Source: Climacium dendroides (lineage: Eukaryota; Streptophyta; Bryopsida; Hypnales; Climaciaceae). Taken from it: a DNA stretch of 64,000 bases. The stretch is from the NCBI GenBank assembly GCA_950106755.1, contig OX467083.1:40376555-40440554 (forward strand). The letters run 5' to 3'. Below the pieces are notes generated by a model. The model made no database searches. It was not told the origin of the DNA and was given only the letters and a program-made list of their open reading frames with translations. Position numbers and translations under genes: made by a program. Positions 11,300-23,214 of this stretch are shown here, in pieces; within the stretch, counting starts at the first letter, position 1; every line of letters starts with the position of its first letter.

Positions 11300-13578
11300 T
11301 CAAGAAATCCCACTAGCATTACTACCATCATTTTGCAATACACCACATGAACAAGATGTATTACTAAGACTAGGACGACCTACCACGTTTAAATACATAT
11401 CAGGGTTAGCATACAAGAATCGGTACTTGTTGTCATTCTTCCAAAGGAGAATGGCATCACAAATAATGTCACTTACCTCATCATCCGGTCCTTCAAGTGC
11501 AACTCTCAACATAGCTTCCAGATTTTTGCTGCCTAACCGGTTTCTTACTCTTGTTTTAATTAAGTTTTGCACACTAAAAGCTCGCTCACATGTGGTTGTA
11601 GACACACATTGCACACAAGCTAACTTAGCAAGAATCAAGAGGTTTGGATAACGACATTGCAAAGCATGGTTCCATGTGATCATTCCCCAAACATCCCTGA
11701 AGTTCTTATCCTTCCATTCACTTATGCATTGGAGTTTAAAGGCTAGAAACTCCCTTTTGCATGCTGCTGCGTCAACCAAGGCAGGAAGAGAAAATCCAGA
11801 GTGGAACCGGTCCACGCCGAAGTGAGCCAATAAAACCTCAAGCTCAGCAACAAACCAGTTCTGCAAGCCCACTTGCCTACTCGGCATGTTAGTAGGGTTC
11901 AACACTTTGAAACAGGAGATCACATCATTATCCTTGAATCGGGCCTCCAAACCTGTGCAAATTGCCTCCGCAAAGGACCTCTGAAAACACAGCGCCTCCT
12001 CCAAGTCCCTACCAAGCCTACACCTAGCAAGCTCGAAGCTGTGAAACATTTTACCCCTCAGTTCGGACTGCAACTTGCGCATGTAACTTCCGTGAGGGCC
12101 ATACTCAGGTAAAATGTGGAAGCCAGTGTCGTCATTAAAAGTTGCTGCATTCAAGTCAGTTGTTTCAACAAGAAAGAGCATACGGATTTGGGCAATCTCA
12201 GTTCGAATAATACTACCAATTGTTGAGACGTCCACAAACTTAATTTGGAAGATTTTCGACAACGTGGCCAAGCAACCCAAAATGTCAGCCAAGAAATACA
12301 AGATGTAAACATATTTAAACTAGGAAAGTTTCTCAAATACCGGCTTTGCCTCACCATCGGGCAAATCCCGGAAGAACAGCAAGAGTGATTCCAGGGAGTC
12401 ACAAAGAGAAGTTACGGCCTGCCATCGTGACAACCACCGAATTCTGTGATAGCGTTTCATGGTTTTCTTTGCATCCAATAACTCTACTTGTAAAGAAGTT
12501 AGAGCATGTTTACGTTTACTGGATTTATTGAAGAAAGAAGCAACAGAATTCAACAACGAATCAATTTCGAAAGACAAAGACTTACAAGCCGGAGCTTTTG
12601 CAGCGTCCAAGGCTGCCGAATTCGTCCTGTGGGCCATACAATGACATGCAAGAAGGAACGGGTTCACCTCTTTTCGAACCCTCGTTGCTACACCGTTGTG
12701 GCTGCCGACCATAGTACTGGCGCCGTCGCTTCCAAATGCGACCAACTTACAGAGGTCCAACCCCCACGTCCGCAAATTCGACAGTAGAGTATCGAAAATG
12801 ACTCCAGCGTCTTTCTTCCCGTCTTGGATCTACAACAACCCCAAGAACAAAGTCACAGGCACCCCCTCTTCCACTATTGTCGCAAAAACCACCAAATGTC
12901 CGGTCACACTGATGTTTGTGGATTCATCAATCATGATGCCATAGAAGGGGGAGTTTCGCACCCTACAAATTATCTTCTTCTGAATGACAAGAGAAATGCA
13001 CCAAATCAAATCCGAACAAGCTTTGTTATCTTGATACATACTACTTGTAATAGGAGCATTCACTGCTTTCAGAAGCTTACACAAAGCAGGGAATTTGCAA
13101 TGAGAGAGAGATTGCTTCCCTATAAAGTAGGCCGCTTGAAACAAGGTCTGAAGTGCTTCATCACAAGCACGCTGAGAATTCATAATCGCCCTCTCTATCG
13201 TTTTCACCCCATTGTTGGTGGCCCAAGAAAGCCTCCGGTGTTCATTGGACCAAGCGTGGCCCATGAACGCTGATACTTTGAAATTTTTGGAGCCCTCTCT
13301 TGCGTACATCGATCGACCCCCTTTATCCTTACAAATTTTGCAGAACAATTTGTCCAAGTCCGTGGAAAATTGCAACCAGTCGAATTGGACAACCCAACTT
13401 TCTTTCCACAGGCCCTATGCAATCTGTGCTTGTGAAGGAGGGGGTGACTTGTACCTAAATTTGGCGGTGTCTCTGCTGATCGGGTGCTCTCTCCTCCCGA
13501 AGAAAGGACCTCTGCCTCATCCGCTTCACAAGACTTCCGGAAGTAGGAGTTGGCCAAAGATTTCTGGCGCTTCGCCAT
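11300..13578 (-). pseudogene. hAT transposase (KIAA1586/ZNF862-like), broken
   Basis: Starting from ATG at 13,578 (MAKRQKSLANSYFRKSC), the minus strand encodes a roughly 750-residue hAT transposase. Near the start is a zinc-knuckle region (FCKICKDKGG, with a later GHAWSNEH). The RNase H-like core includes GIMIDESTN and LVAFGSDGASTMVGSHNGV, and the C-terminal hATC dimerisation domain includes TTTCERAFSVQNLIKTRVRN. Breaks are a one-base frameshift near 13,420 and in-frame TAGs at 12,830-12,832 and 12,320-12,322; otherwise the frame is continuous. The sequence is more GC-rich than its surroundings, suggesting recent arrival. Terminal inverted repeats and the 8-bp duplication expected of hAT were not found by eye. 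Confidence 0.85.
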
Positions 13579-15058
13579 AACCCTGTAAGGCAAAGACTGC
13601 ACTTCGTGAGCGCAAGAACTGGCAAATTCCCACCTCGAAGCCAACAATAGACCCCCCGACTCACGAAATGCCAGCCCCGTCCAAAGCGCGCGCTCCCACG
13701 GCACAGTAAACCCTTGTATCGGAGAACCATAACCGTGTCAAAGGCTCGAAGCGCACCCTGGATCGCACCCTGTCCACAAATTGTAGCCCTTGAATGATAG
13801 CCCCTAGCCCCCCCGATCAGAGCAAGGTACGCAACACTGATCAACGCCAGCCAAAAGAAGAAAAAACCCCCGACAAAGACAGAAAACAGGAGGACACATT
13901 CAATTGAAAACGTAGGGCGCAACAGGCAAAGTTCTGTTCTCCTCACAGTGTGCGTGAATTGAAAAAAGTTGAAGTGCTGCAAACTCCACTACACTCAACA
14001 CAAAAATCTGATGCCAATTCCACGGCCCCCCTCAATGCAATGGAGCGTGAATGCGCGATGAATCTCGTAAGCCACCGCTGGCGCTGCCAAATTCAGAAAC
14101 CTTAAACCCTTCTAAAATGCGAACAACGTGATTGCGAATTGCGATGCGTACTTGCGTAGTGCTCAAATTCATGGGCGAAAGACAGGATTTCAAATGTCAA
14201 GTCCCAATTCCCAAACAGCCAAACTACAGCGGATTTGACGGACTTAGACAGGAATCACAATTCACAAGATGCACAGACGCAGAACTCATGAACCCTAAAG
14301 CAGTAAAGCCTACGCTTGGCAATTCGAAGTTTCGAATGCCATTGGGGGGAGCGGCGCTGGATCGTCCGATCCAATGGACGGTCTAGATCGGGCCCACAAA
14401 GTGACGGCATCCCATCAATAACCCTTCCATTTACTTAACAGGGGTTAATTACTAAATTAGTAAGTGCCAGTTTTGACTTGTGAGTAAAGCACAATAGTAC
14501 ATACAACGTCATTAACAGTCTAACACCCAAAGTCCCAAACACCTAAAATTCACATTACTTACACAATTGATACACAATTACATACTAGCATAGTAAGCAT
14601 ACTTCAATATTTCCCTATTTTTTCCGATCGGTTGCCCGCAGAAAAAATAGATTTTTAATCGGTAATTTTCCTACTTCCTCCAAGGGTAGACGGACAAAAT
14701 GCCGAGATTCTTTTTTCCTACCCGGTGCATTTCCGAGGATCGACTTTTTTCATCCGGAAGCTCATCCTAAACTTTTCCATTTCATTCGGAAATCTTTAAA
14801 AAAAATCGGCTACCTTGTAACCAGCTGGACAGAATCTCGAAGATCTTGGAGATGGTTAAAACATCTTCGGAAGGGGGAAAGATGTTTCAATATGGATTCT
14901 TGATCTCGGAGATGGTTCTGTTAATTCTCGATTGTAGTTCAGAGTTTGTGGTTTTCGGCGTGTTCTTCTATATTTGTATAGATATTTAAACAAATTGATG
15001 AATAACTCGAAGTAAGTGAATCAGGATGAATCTGCGAGACTCCGATTACACTTGTTGG
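13579..15058. other. non-coding region between hAT and second gypsy element
   Basis: The first 800 bases remain GC-rich and probably belong to the 5' part of the hAT element. From about 14,450 the sequence becomes AT-rich. No gene is supported. A 5' LTR of the downstream gypsy element could lie here, but no matching copy exists in the window to prove it. Confidence 0.4.
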
Positions 15059-15228
15059 CACTACAAGAAAACAGTGTCCAAATTGACATGTCCTAATTGA
15101 CTAAAATGTCCGAAATGACAAAATTCTGCCATAAAAATGTCTAAATTGACAAAAAATTGACAAATTTATGTCCAATTTGACAAAAAAATTGACAAAAATG
15201 TCCAAATTGACATTGCTCCCTTGTAGTG
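15059..15228. mobile_element. 170-bp CACTA-type miniature element
   Basis: The element begins CACTACAAGAAAA, the classic CACTA (En/Spm) terminus, and ends CTTGTAGTG. It is flanked by the 3-bp duplication TGG (15,056-15,058 and 15,229-15,231). The interior consists of repeated TGTCCAAATTGACA-like units in both orientations, about seven of them. Nothing is coded. Both ends and the 3-bp duplication match CACTA rules, so the class call is firm. The autonomous partner is not in the window. Confidence 0.85.
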
Positions 15229-15429
15229 TGGGCTCATTGTGAGTTTGTTCCTAATAAGAATATGGTGAAGCATCGACACCAACCAGCCCTTCGAAGCTTG
15301 AATCATGACATTATGTCGAGTCTAAAGATTATCCATGCTTCAAAGGTCACTAATACGGCATTGAAGATGGTTGTCAATCAATTTCCAAACCAGGAGTCAC
15401 GAATAACTGATTTGTGAGTGAAAAGATTG

Positions 15430-16716
15430 TTGTAGTTGAGGACAATTCTGGGGAATTATGGATCGAGAGGGATCGGAGGAAGGTACCGAGCAGTCTTCGT
15501 TGGAAGGAATGGAATCCGAGTGGGCCACATTTATTTAGCAACAGGTTCAAATTGTCTTTCAAATAGCCATCCTTCATATGGTGCAATAGGTGGCGGAGAA
15601 AGCCGGAGCCCAGTTAAAGCAAGCGTTACCGAGCGAATGATTCTGCACAGACTAGAGGAGGAGAACCTGATAGTAAAGGATTTGAAAATAGAGACTCAAA
15701 GGTGGCGGCACCTGAGAAATTTGTAGGCAAAAAAGGTGGTGAGGTGTATAAATGGTTTGCCCAACTGCGGTTGGTGTTCCGTGGTAAGCCATGGGCCTAT
15801 TGTCATGACAAAGATAAAATTGCTTAAACTCTCTCATACATGACTGGCTCAGCTCAGAACTAGGCAATGCCGATTCTCTAGGCTTTTGATGAAGGGCGTC
15901 CACATGAGCTATTGAGCAATTATAATGTTTTTTGGGAAGCTGTAATCGCCGTTTATGGGGAGCTTGATCGAAAAAGCAACGCGGAGGATCGTCTGGGATC
16001 CGACAAATGGGATCGATTGCAACATATATCTCAATGTTTAACGAGTATGCTCCACAGGTTGATTGGAATGAATCTACACTAAAGATGATATTTAGTGTTT
16101 AGTGGCATTTAGTGTTTTTACCCCCCTACTAGCTACAACACTAAATCTAAACTTGTCCACAATTACACTAAAGATGATATTTAGTGTTTGAATTGACATT
16201 TAATGTTACTTACTTTCATAGGGTAATTGGCTTTTAGTGTATGCCTTCGTATTTAGTGTACAAGACACTAAATATCATCATTAGTGTAGTTTGGTGGCAC
16301 GATTTTGCGGAAGCCTTAAGGAAGAAATTTTGGATTCCATTGTTACGGCAAAAACTCAACCGCGACGGCTCCATGAATGGGTGGCTATGGCATCCCAAAT
16401 TGATAAGCACTTATGGGCACGGCATCAGAGGCGGCAACCATCGGTTCCATCTTCCCATTCGAGGGATTCTACTGGTCAATTTCAAGCCACCTTGAGTGGG
16501 ACAGGGCTAGTCCCAATGGAGATTGATGCTACTTATGGAACGACCACCATGGCAAAGACAGCCGCTGAGAGCTTGGACTATCAACGTCAAGGAAAATGTT
16601 GGGGTTGTGGGTTATATGGCCATATTCAATCTAAATGTCCCACTAATCCCTCCAAACAGGCATCCCTTGCAGTTTTTGAAGGAAAAGAAATGAAGGTCAA
16701 CGAGTCGGGAAAGTAA
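15430..16716 (+). pseudogene. gypsy gag with CCHC knuckle
   Basis: Fragments of gag in one orientation include PEKFVGKKGGEVYKWFAQL and FDEGRPHELLSNYNVFWEA, then RRLHEWVAMASQIDKHLW after an internal MITE. The C-terminus has the zinc knuckle CWGCGLYGHIQSKC (CX2CX4HX4C, about 16,600-16,640), which binds RNA in retroelement nucleocapsids. Several stops (for example near 15,725 and 15,825) and the 216-bp MITE inactivate it. Confidence 0.7.
16074..16289. mobile_element. 216-bp palindromic MITE inside gag
   Basis: Ends are CACTAAAGATGATATTTAGTG on the left and its near-identical inverse on the right, each flanked by TA. A third copy of the same segment lies inside at about 16,165-16,190, and each copy is itself an imperfect palindrome (CACTAAA...TTTAGTG). 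It interrupts the gag frame, which resumes on the other side, so it is a true insertion. TA flanks suggest a Tc1/mariner relationship. Confidence 0.7.
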
Positions 16717-16799
16717 GAGTTTGGAATTGAGAATTCAGTACCCGGGCATGCTTCAAACAACTGCTACCGTGGTTATAAAATCTGGCTTAGTTAATGGCG

Positions 16800-17263
16800 A
16801 TAGCCTATCCCATCCCTTCTAGGTCCTAGGGGAAACGCCAGCTCCACACTATTTACGAGCGACCATTGAGCTAGCTACACATTTAACACTGAATGCTTAC
16901 ATTAATTCAGTTCCAGCCACCACTCTTGTGGACTCAGGCGCTATAGGTGTTTTTATGTACCATGATTTCGCTCGATACTGCGAAGTAGAGATAAAGAGGA
17001 AGCCGGTGCCACGGGAGGTGAGGGTTGACGGAAGGGTCATCAACTCAAGTCTTATCACTCATGAAGCAATGGTACAGTTGGATGTGGGCCACCATTGCAA
17101 AGTGGTGGTGGCGGATATCACCAACACGGGATGTTACTCTTGTATTTTAGAAACATCGTGGTTGGTTTGCCACAACCTGACCATTTGGTGGTCCCGCAAG
17201 GAGGTGGTTTTTGAATCAGACTATTGTCAAAAGCACTGTCTTCAATTACCAAAGACGGCGTGA
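16800..17263 (+). pseudogene. gypsy aspartic protease
   Basis: Follows the gag CCHC knuckle. The active-site motif is TTLVDSGAIGVFMYHD at about 16,920-16,965 (DSG), and the second structural region is CYSCILETSWLVCHN. The open frame is 111 residues from the ATG at 16,928, but the Asp-Ser-Gly lies at its very start, so the real domain begins upstream in the polyprotein. Stops around 16,800 and after 17,263 separate it from gag and reverse transcriptase. Confidence 0.65.
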
Positions 17264-17521
17264 GAACCAGAGGCGGTTAGCAACAAAGCGCTGTCGCAAG
17301 TCGCACGGGATTGAGAATCTGGTGTAGTTTTGGACCTCAAGTCTCTAGACAGCGCGGCGCCTGCGAAGACGTAGGTCAGTGGGGCCGTTGTGAAGTCCCG
17401 GAAAGGACGGAAAGCAATTAGTAATTTATTAGCCAAAAAATTCCCCATCTAGTTAGGCGAGCTTGTGGGAGTTTGCGGTTGTCGCAGTCCTCGATTTCAG
17501 GTGCCGAAGCATGCTTAGGTC

Positions 17522-18963
17522 TTGTCTAAAAAAGGGGCTAACTTGTTTATGTTGGAAGTATTGGAGTTGGATGGAGAGAATGCAGCCAGTGAGCCAGTGG
17601 CAGAACATATCCTGGCGGAATATCGGGATTTATATGAGGTATTTAGCAAAAAAGCCTCTAATGATTTACTAGATCATAGCGCATCAGACATGAAGATAGA
17701 GTTTAAAGAGGGCCAAGAACCCCGCAACATAGGTCTTTGTTCTATGTCGCCTTTGGAATTGGAAGAGCTTTGTCGCTGTCTTGAGGAAAATTTGGACAAG
17801 GGTTGGATTCAACACTCCAAGTCATTGATTTCAGCGCCCATAGTATTTGCCAGGAAGAAGGATGGATCTATTAGAGTTTGCGTCAACTATAGGAATTTAA
17901 ACAAGGTGACGGTAAAAACCGGTACCCTCTTCCATTAATTCCTGAGTTAACGGATCGATTAGCGGGTGCAAGGATATTTACAAAATTGGATATCCGTCAG
18001 GCCTATCACCAATTACGAATGGCCAGAGGCCATGAATTTAGGACAGCATTTAAGACACACTATGGCTTGTTTGAATACCTAGTGATGTCGTTTGGTTTGT
18101 CAAATGCTCCTGTCCAATTTCACTAGGACATCTTCCATGATCTTCTCAACATTTCAATTGTGATTTATCTAGATGACATCCTCATTTTTTCAAAAGACAT
18201 GGAGGAACATCAAGTCACTGTGAGGGAGGTTCTTCAACAGTTATATAAACATGGCCTTTATGCTAAGGCTTCAAAATGTCAATTTCACCAAAGTTCTGTT
18301 GAGTTTTTGGGCATGATTGTTTCAGAGAATGGTCTCGAAATGTGTCAAGATAAAATTCAAGCTATTTTAGAGTGGCCTACACCCACCAATATTAAAGAGG
18401 TTCAATCATTTTTGGGATTTGCAAACTTTTATCATTGATTCATTCCCGATTATTCAAGAATAATCGTTCCTTGTATGGCTCTGACACGCAAGGATAAAAA
18501 GTTTGAATGGACTCCTTCAACGGAAGAAGCATTTAAGTAATTACGGTCTCGATTCACTAAGGCACCGGTACTCATTCACCCTAATTTCCAAAAACCCTTT
18601 GCTCTTGAAATAGACGCATCTGATAATGCAACAGGAGGTATTCTATTACAACGTGGCAATGACGGACATTTACACTCGTGTGCATATCGCAGTTCTAAAA
18701 TGCAATCCGTAGAACAAAATTATGATATTTATGACAAGGAGTTGCTTAGTATTGTTTTAGCTTTTCACGACTGGTGCGTGCACCTTGAGCGGTCGCCACA
18801 TCAAATACAGGTAATCTTGGACCATAAGAATCTAGAGCATTTTATGACAACTAAACAGCTCAATAGGCATCAAACTCGATGGGTTGAGCAACTTTCGGCT
18901 TTCAACTTTGAAATCCAACATCGACCAGGATCTCTAAACGAACAAGCTGATATGTTATCATGA
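17522..18963 (+). pseudogene. gypsy reverse transcriptase and RNase H
   Basis: The reverse transcriptase fingers and palm are clear: [16 protein letters not shown], then after a frame change [29 protein letters not shown] and the catalytic box [14 protein letters not shown] (about 18,155-18,195). A thumb/connection region has LGFANFYH. RNase H follows with ALEIDASDNATGGILLQRG (first Asp) and YDKELLSIVLAFHDW. Frameshift near 17,935 and stops at about 18,125, 18,436 and 18,538 make it inactive. All catalytic Asp residues I can place are still present. Confidence 0.85.
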
Positions 18964-19354
18964 CGTGCTGATGTTTCACAGGAGAGGCAAATACATTCAA
19001 AACCATTACTACGATTGGCGGCGTTGGAAGCATATGCACCAATGTGGAGTGATGGCCACATTATGGAATGTATTAAAAGTGATCTCTATGATGATACCTC
19101 TTTTAAGCCAATTTGGCATTTTTCACAAATGGTCCAGAACGGTCGCCAACAGATATTCGTCGACGATTTCAAGCATATAATATGAAGGATGGTTTGCTTT
19201 ATTTTCACAATGCAATTTACGTACCAAATATTACGGTCTAGACACAATGCTCCAAGTGCCAGGCACCAAGGTAGGGCAAAGACAGTGGATTTGGTAGCGA
19301 GAACATTCTATTGGCCCACTTTACGTAAATACGTCCATCTCTATGTGTCGCAAC
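18964..19354 (+). pseudogene. gypsy integrase, N-terminal part
   Basis: After RNase H the frame continues through a connector to a zinc-binding region ending AKTVDLVARTFYWPTLRKYV, a standard integrase HHCC neighbourhood. It breaks off around 19,350, where unrelated CCGGAA-rich sequence begins. Confidence 0.65.
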
Positions 19355-22300
19355 GTAAATCTTTGGTTTTGTTTAGCTTATCTAGAATTCAGAGCGGAAA
19401 CTAGTGAAGTGGAACCGGAACTAAGTGCAAGTTGTAGGAAAATCGGATATATACACGCGAAAAATGAAATAGTGGGTAGACCGGATTTCATTCAGTTGGA
19501 AATTTCAAATTGGTCGGGACTGGAAACCCATCCGAAATTAGGGTAGATACCGGATTAGGGTTGGACCGGATGTCAAGCCGTCAAACCGGAACATAGTCAT
19601 TATGACCACCGCGGAGTCTTGGGACTATTTAAAGACCAAACCTACCAGTTTTACCCCTTTCATTTCCTTGCGAGGTTGGGCGTTCCTCATGTTGTTTACA
19701 GCATTTGATACCCTCGTGTCAGGAGAGTGTGATTCAATAGAATTCTAGTACTTCCAGTTGAGATTGTAGAGAGAAGTAAGGAACGGAACGTGCGGCTAGG
19801 AGCGGGTGAGGTAGAATCGGTGAAGAAATCCGTATGAGAGGAGATCCACTCCATGCCGCTGATACGTCGGAAGAAAACGGGGTCGTCAAGATCCGGTCCG
19901 GTCGAGGTGAAACTCCGGAAGATATTTCCGGCGATTCCCTCAGACGACTAGGAGAAGGACCAACTCATAGAAGACTTAGCTTCTATGGGTTGCCCGGGGT
20001 TCATTGAGAAACCTTGGGGATTCCGGGAGGAGAGAATGGTGAAGGAACTCTTGGGCAAATTGTCCAATGAGTTCAATAACACCTTGAGAGGGAATCTGTC
20101 CCTCTGGACTGAGGAAGTCTAGAGAGGAGTATATGATTTCCGAGTAGGGGGTCTTGGGATGGCTAGCCAGAAGGATGAATTCATCCGGGGGAAGTTCCAT
20201 GGCGTTCCCAACCCTAAGGACGGATATGCAGTTGACGACTGCATAAACAACCGACACCGTCGTCTTTTGAGGTTTCTAATCCGATCCTTCATCCGGAGAA
20301 ACCGACGAGGGTGACAATCACCTTAGGGAATACCATCTTCGGTTCCTTGAGCGGAACCCGGAACGTGGATTGGGCCTGGATCATTTTTGATCTGGTAACC
20401 CAGCTCATCGGGAGGGTAGGAAAGAGTAGGCTACACCCATATGCCCGTACTTGTACCACCTATACCACAACCATCAGCTCCTGACGGTTGATGAGGAGAA
20501 AGAGTGGAAGGCTCAAGGAGCTCTCCTGAAGTATGGGGAATCAGAAGAAGATGATGAAGCGAAATCGGTTCCAGATTCGGATCCGGAAACGGAGGAGGAT
20601 GAGGAGGATGTAATGCCGCCGATCAAGCAACAGAAGACAACTCCTTCCCATGGGCGAGGAACACCTCCAGGTCATGGCCCGTCAACTCCAGAGGAGAAAC
20701 GGAAGGGTGTTATGGAGGAAGAAGTGGATCCACGGGATCCATTCAATAATTTGATTGGCATTCTTTCCAGTGTCCGGGCGGATTGGGAGGTGAAGCATCT
20801 GACCCTGTAGGCGATCAGAAGACTAGTGGATGCGCCGCTAGACAGCCAGCTACCAGCGAAGGTAGCCAACTATATCACCGATCCAGCCAAGTACCGGAGG
20901 CGGATGGAAGAAGTAATCCGACTTCAGACAGAGGCGGATACCCTAAAGGCGGAAAATCTCGTCCTGAGAGAGGATGCAGCCGCCACGTTGGAGATAGCAG
21001 AGGAAATACGACGGGTAGCGAATCAGGTGAAGGACATTCTTGGAGTACCCGGAGCGGCCGCCACCAAGGCCAAGCTATTCGATGACAAAGTCCATAAGGA
21101 GAAGAAGCTATCCGGTGCTAGGATAGTAAGGATTCTCAAGGACTACGCGGAGCGGGTTGAGACGGCGCTGAAAGAGGTGCGGATTTCAGCGGATCGGATT
21201 GAAGAGAGTAGTCAGAAGCTGATAGGAGCTAAGGAGGTCCCTCTGTCGGAACTCTCCCTACCGGAAGAGTTTCCGGATGTGACAGTTGCTGAAGAGGAGA
21301 AGAATAAGACTCCCAAGCCCAAGATGACTGCACAAGCATCTAAACCAGCAAACACCCCAGAATCCGCCATCGATCTGGAATCCACATCCGATTCCGGTCA
21401 GGCCGATCCAGTTCCTAAACCTGTGGATGGGGAATGGAACCGGAACTTGACTGAAATCTTCGAGGGGATGGAAGCCGAGCCGAAGAGTCCTACCTTAGGG
21501 TTAGGATTGTAGATAGTAAAAATTCTTGTACATACTAGAGGAGTTGAATCGGAACCGGATTCTATCCGGTGGTTGGTAGGTAGGTAGGATCGGAAGTTTA
21601 GCCGGAAAATACGGCTGGATTCTGTGACACTTTTTGCCTTTTTGCACTTTTGTGGTTTTGTATATAAACCTGCCTTGAGAAAGGAAGGGGGAGAAAAAAA
21701 GCCTTCTTTTGCAAAATTCTTTGGTGTCCTCTGTTTTTGCTGTTGTATGTCTACGCCATGAGAGTTGTGTGCCCATTGTATGACCGGAAGTGAGGAGAGC
21801 AAAGAGAGAAGCTAAGAGTTGACATCTTCTCCCCTTGGTGTATTTTATTCTTTAAAGTTTCAGTGCATGTGAGTAGGTATTAAAAGAGTTGGGAATGCGC
21901 TTCAGTTCCTCAGCATGTCTAGAGTTTGAGATTCCGGGTGAGAAAACCGTTGTTAGGCTAGGCGGATAGGGAGGGATTCTCTACTTGCGCTAGAACTCCT
22001 GGGTGGGAAATCCAGTTGAGTGTCCGATATTCTGTGAGGTCTTGCTGCCATACTTGGCAAACAGAATAGCTCTAGTAAGTGTTGGAATGGACGGGTTCAC
22101 TTGTAACCACCTAACTTCGCATGGATAGGAGAGGGTGCCCAAGGTCGTTGTAGTATCAGAGGATCATACGGGGGGGTCTTTGTGTGACCTGCAATCCGGA
22201 TTAATACCCAAGTTGTTGTGAGAGACCAAACCGGATCCGTAGTAAGTAGGAGAATAGAAGATAGAAGAGTGGGATCTTCCGCCACTATAAGTTATGGAAA

Positions 22301-22730
22301 GAGTGGGGGGCCTACCACTCTAAAAAACTAAGGGGCGAACCCTCTGATGGTGAAACAGAGGATAAATTAAACCGGGTGGTATCCAGAAGAGTACCGTTAG
22401 ATTGGAACGGATAGGTCTACAGAGGTAACCAGGGGCAGAAATTATAGTCTCCTGGGGTTGTGATTGTTGTTCAGACCGAATAGTCGGTAGAACCGGAATA
22501 GTGGTGGAAAGCTAATTCTCCATTTTCCGGATATTATAGTTTTTTAGGTAATTGACCTGAAACCGGAAGTTGTGCTTATAAGCAAACTCATCCTAAATCG
22601 TGTAATGAAGCCAAATACTTCACAGGATCTCGTGGGTTCGATCTTTAGAGTCACTTAGTTATACTTTAAAGGAGTTTTCGGGAGTATAACAGGGAATTTA
22701 CTTACTTTGTACTGCGACACTATGTCGACG
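19355..22730 (+). mobile_element. 3.4-kb insert, probable non-autonomous retroelement
   Basis: This block separates the two halves of the host element's integrase. It is more GC-rich than its surroundings and full of CCGGAA/TCCGG words. It has TATA-like boxes at about 19,624 (TATTTAAAG) and 21,656 (TATATAAA), with a plus-strand acidic coiled-coil ORF between. No LTR pair or target duplication could be identified by eye, so the class is inferred from the ORF type and from its nested position. Confidence 0.45.
19854..21512 (+). pseudogene. retroelement accessory ORF, acidic coiled-coil
   Basis: From ATG at 19,854 the plus strand encodes a basic N-terminus, then a globular region (FIEKPWGFREERMVKELLGK; after a frame change VTITLGNTIFGSLSGTRNVD and VDWAWIIFDLVTQLIGRVGK). 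A third frame begins about 20,448 with YHLYHNHQLLTVDEEKEW, an acidic segment (EEDEEDV), and a coiled coil (residues around MEEVIRLQTEADTLKAENL). It ends in a Pro/Ser-rich tail at 21,512. Stops occur near 19,950, 20,120 and 20,808, with frameshifts near 20,278 and 20,448. The plan of globular domain then acidic linker then coiled coil resembles the ORF at 70-1314, so I suspect the same broad class of gypsy accessory proteins. No enzyme motif is visible. Confidence 0.5.
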
Positions 22731-22957
22731 CACTAGAAGAAACCAAAATTTTCGATGTCTAAGGGAACGGATTTTAGGTGACGTTGAAGAAAACAACCTA
22801 TGTTTTTCTATCAACAATTATCTCCATTAATGTTCCATTGGACATCATTATTGACATGAAAAATACAGGTTGTTTTTTTCAATGTCACCTAAAATTCGTT
22901 CCCTTTGACGTCGGCTGTTTTCTTGAATGTCACCTAAAACAAGGTTTTCTTATAGTG
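22731..22957. mobile_element. 227-bp CACTA-like hairpin element
   Basis: The left end is CACTAGAAGAAACC and the right end, inverted, is CACTATAAGAAAACC. Inside, a second inverted repeat of about 40 bp (arms near 22,759-22,800 and 22,867-22,912) could fold into a strong hairpin. Flanking triplets are ACG and ACA, an imperfect 3-bp duplication. The right end abuts the resumed integrase at 22,958. Confidence 0.65.
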
Positions 22958-23214
22958 ACAGGTGTGATTTACGTCAAAGATCGAAACCCACACATCATCA
23001 TTCCTATGGATTGTTGCAACCAATTTCCGCAGCAGAAGTACCATGGAAGCGGGTCACGGTGGATTTTATTGTCAAATTACCAAATAGCAACGGATTTGAT
23101 TCCATCACGGTAGTGGTTGACAAAAACACTAAATTAGCACACTTTATACAGATTTGTTTGTGCATGCTTCAAATTATAGGGGATTTTTGGAGAAATAGTG
23201 AAAAAAATTCATAA
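22958..23214 (+). pseudogene. gypsy integrase catalytic core fragment
   Basis: Continues the integrase begun before 19,350. CDLRQRSKPTHHHSYG marks the end of the zinc finger, then PWKRVTVDFIVKLPNSNGFD contains the first catalytic Asp and ITVVVDKNTKLAHFIQ the following strand. The frame stops at 23,212-23,214, and the second Asp and the Glu are missing. Confidence 0.75.

Larger units (their letters stand above)
15229..23214 (+). mobile_element. Ty3/gypsy chromovirus-like retrotransposon, nested and decayed
   Basis: Plus-strand gag, protease, reverse transcriptase, RNase H and integrase follow each other in gypsy order. Integrase is split: its zinc-finger part ends near 19,350 and the catalytic core resumes at about 22,958. 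The core wording PWKRVTVDFIVKLPNSNGFD resembles chromovirus integrases of fungi, mosses and other non-angiosperm plants, which is an inference. Inside it sit a palindromic MITE (16,074-16,289), a 3.4-kb insert (19,355-22,730) and a CACTA-like hairpin element (22,731-22,957). Confidence 0.8.

Noticed and set aside
13204..13982. Overlapping 166- and 175-residue minus-strand frames
   Set aside because: Only the part from 13,578 downward belongs to the hAT protein; the rest are out-of-frame shadows or untranslated upstream sequence.
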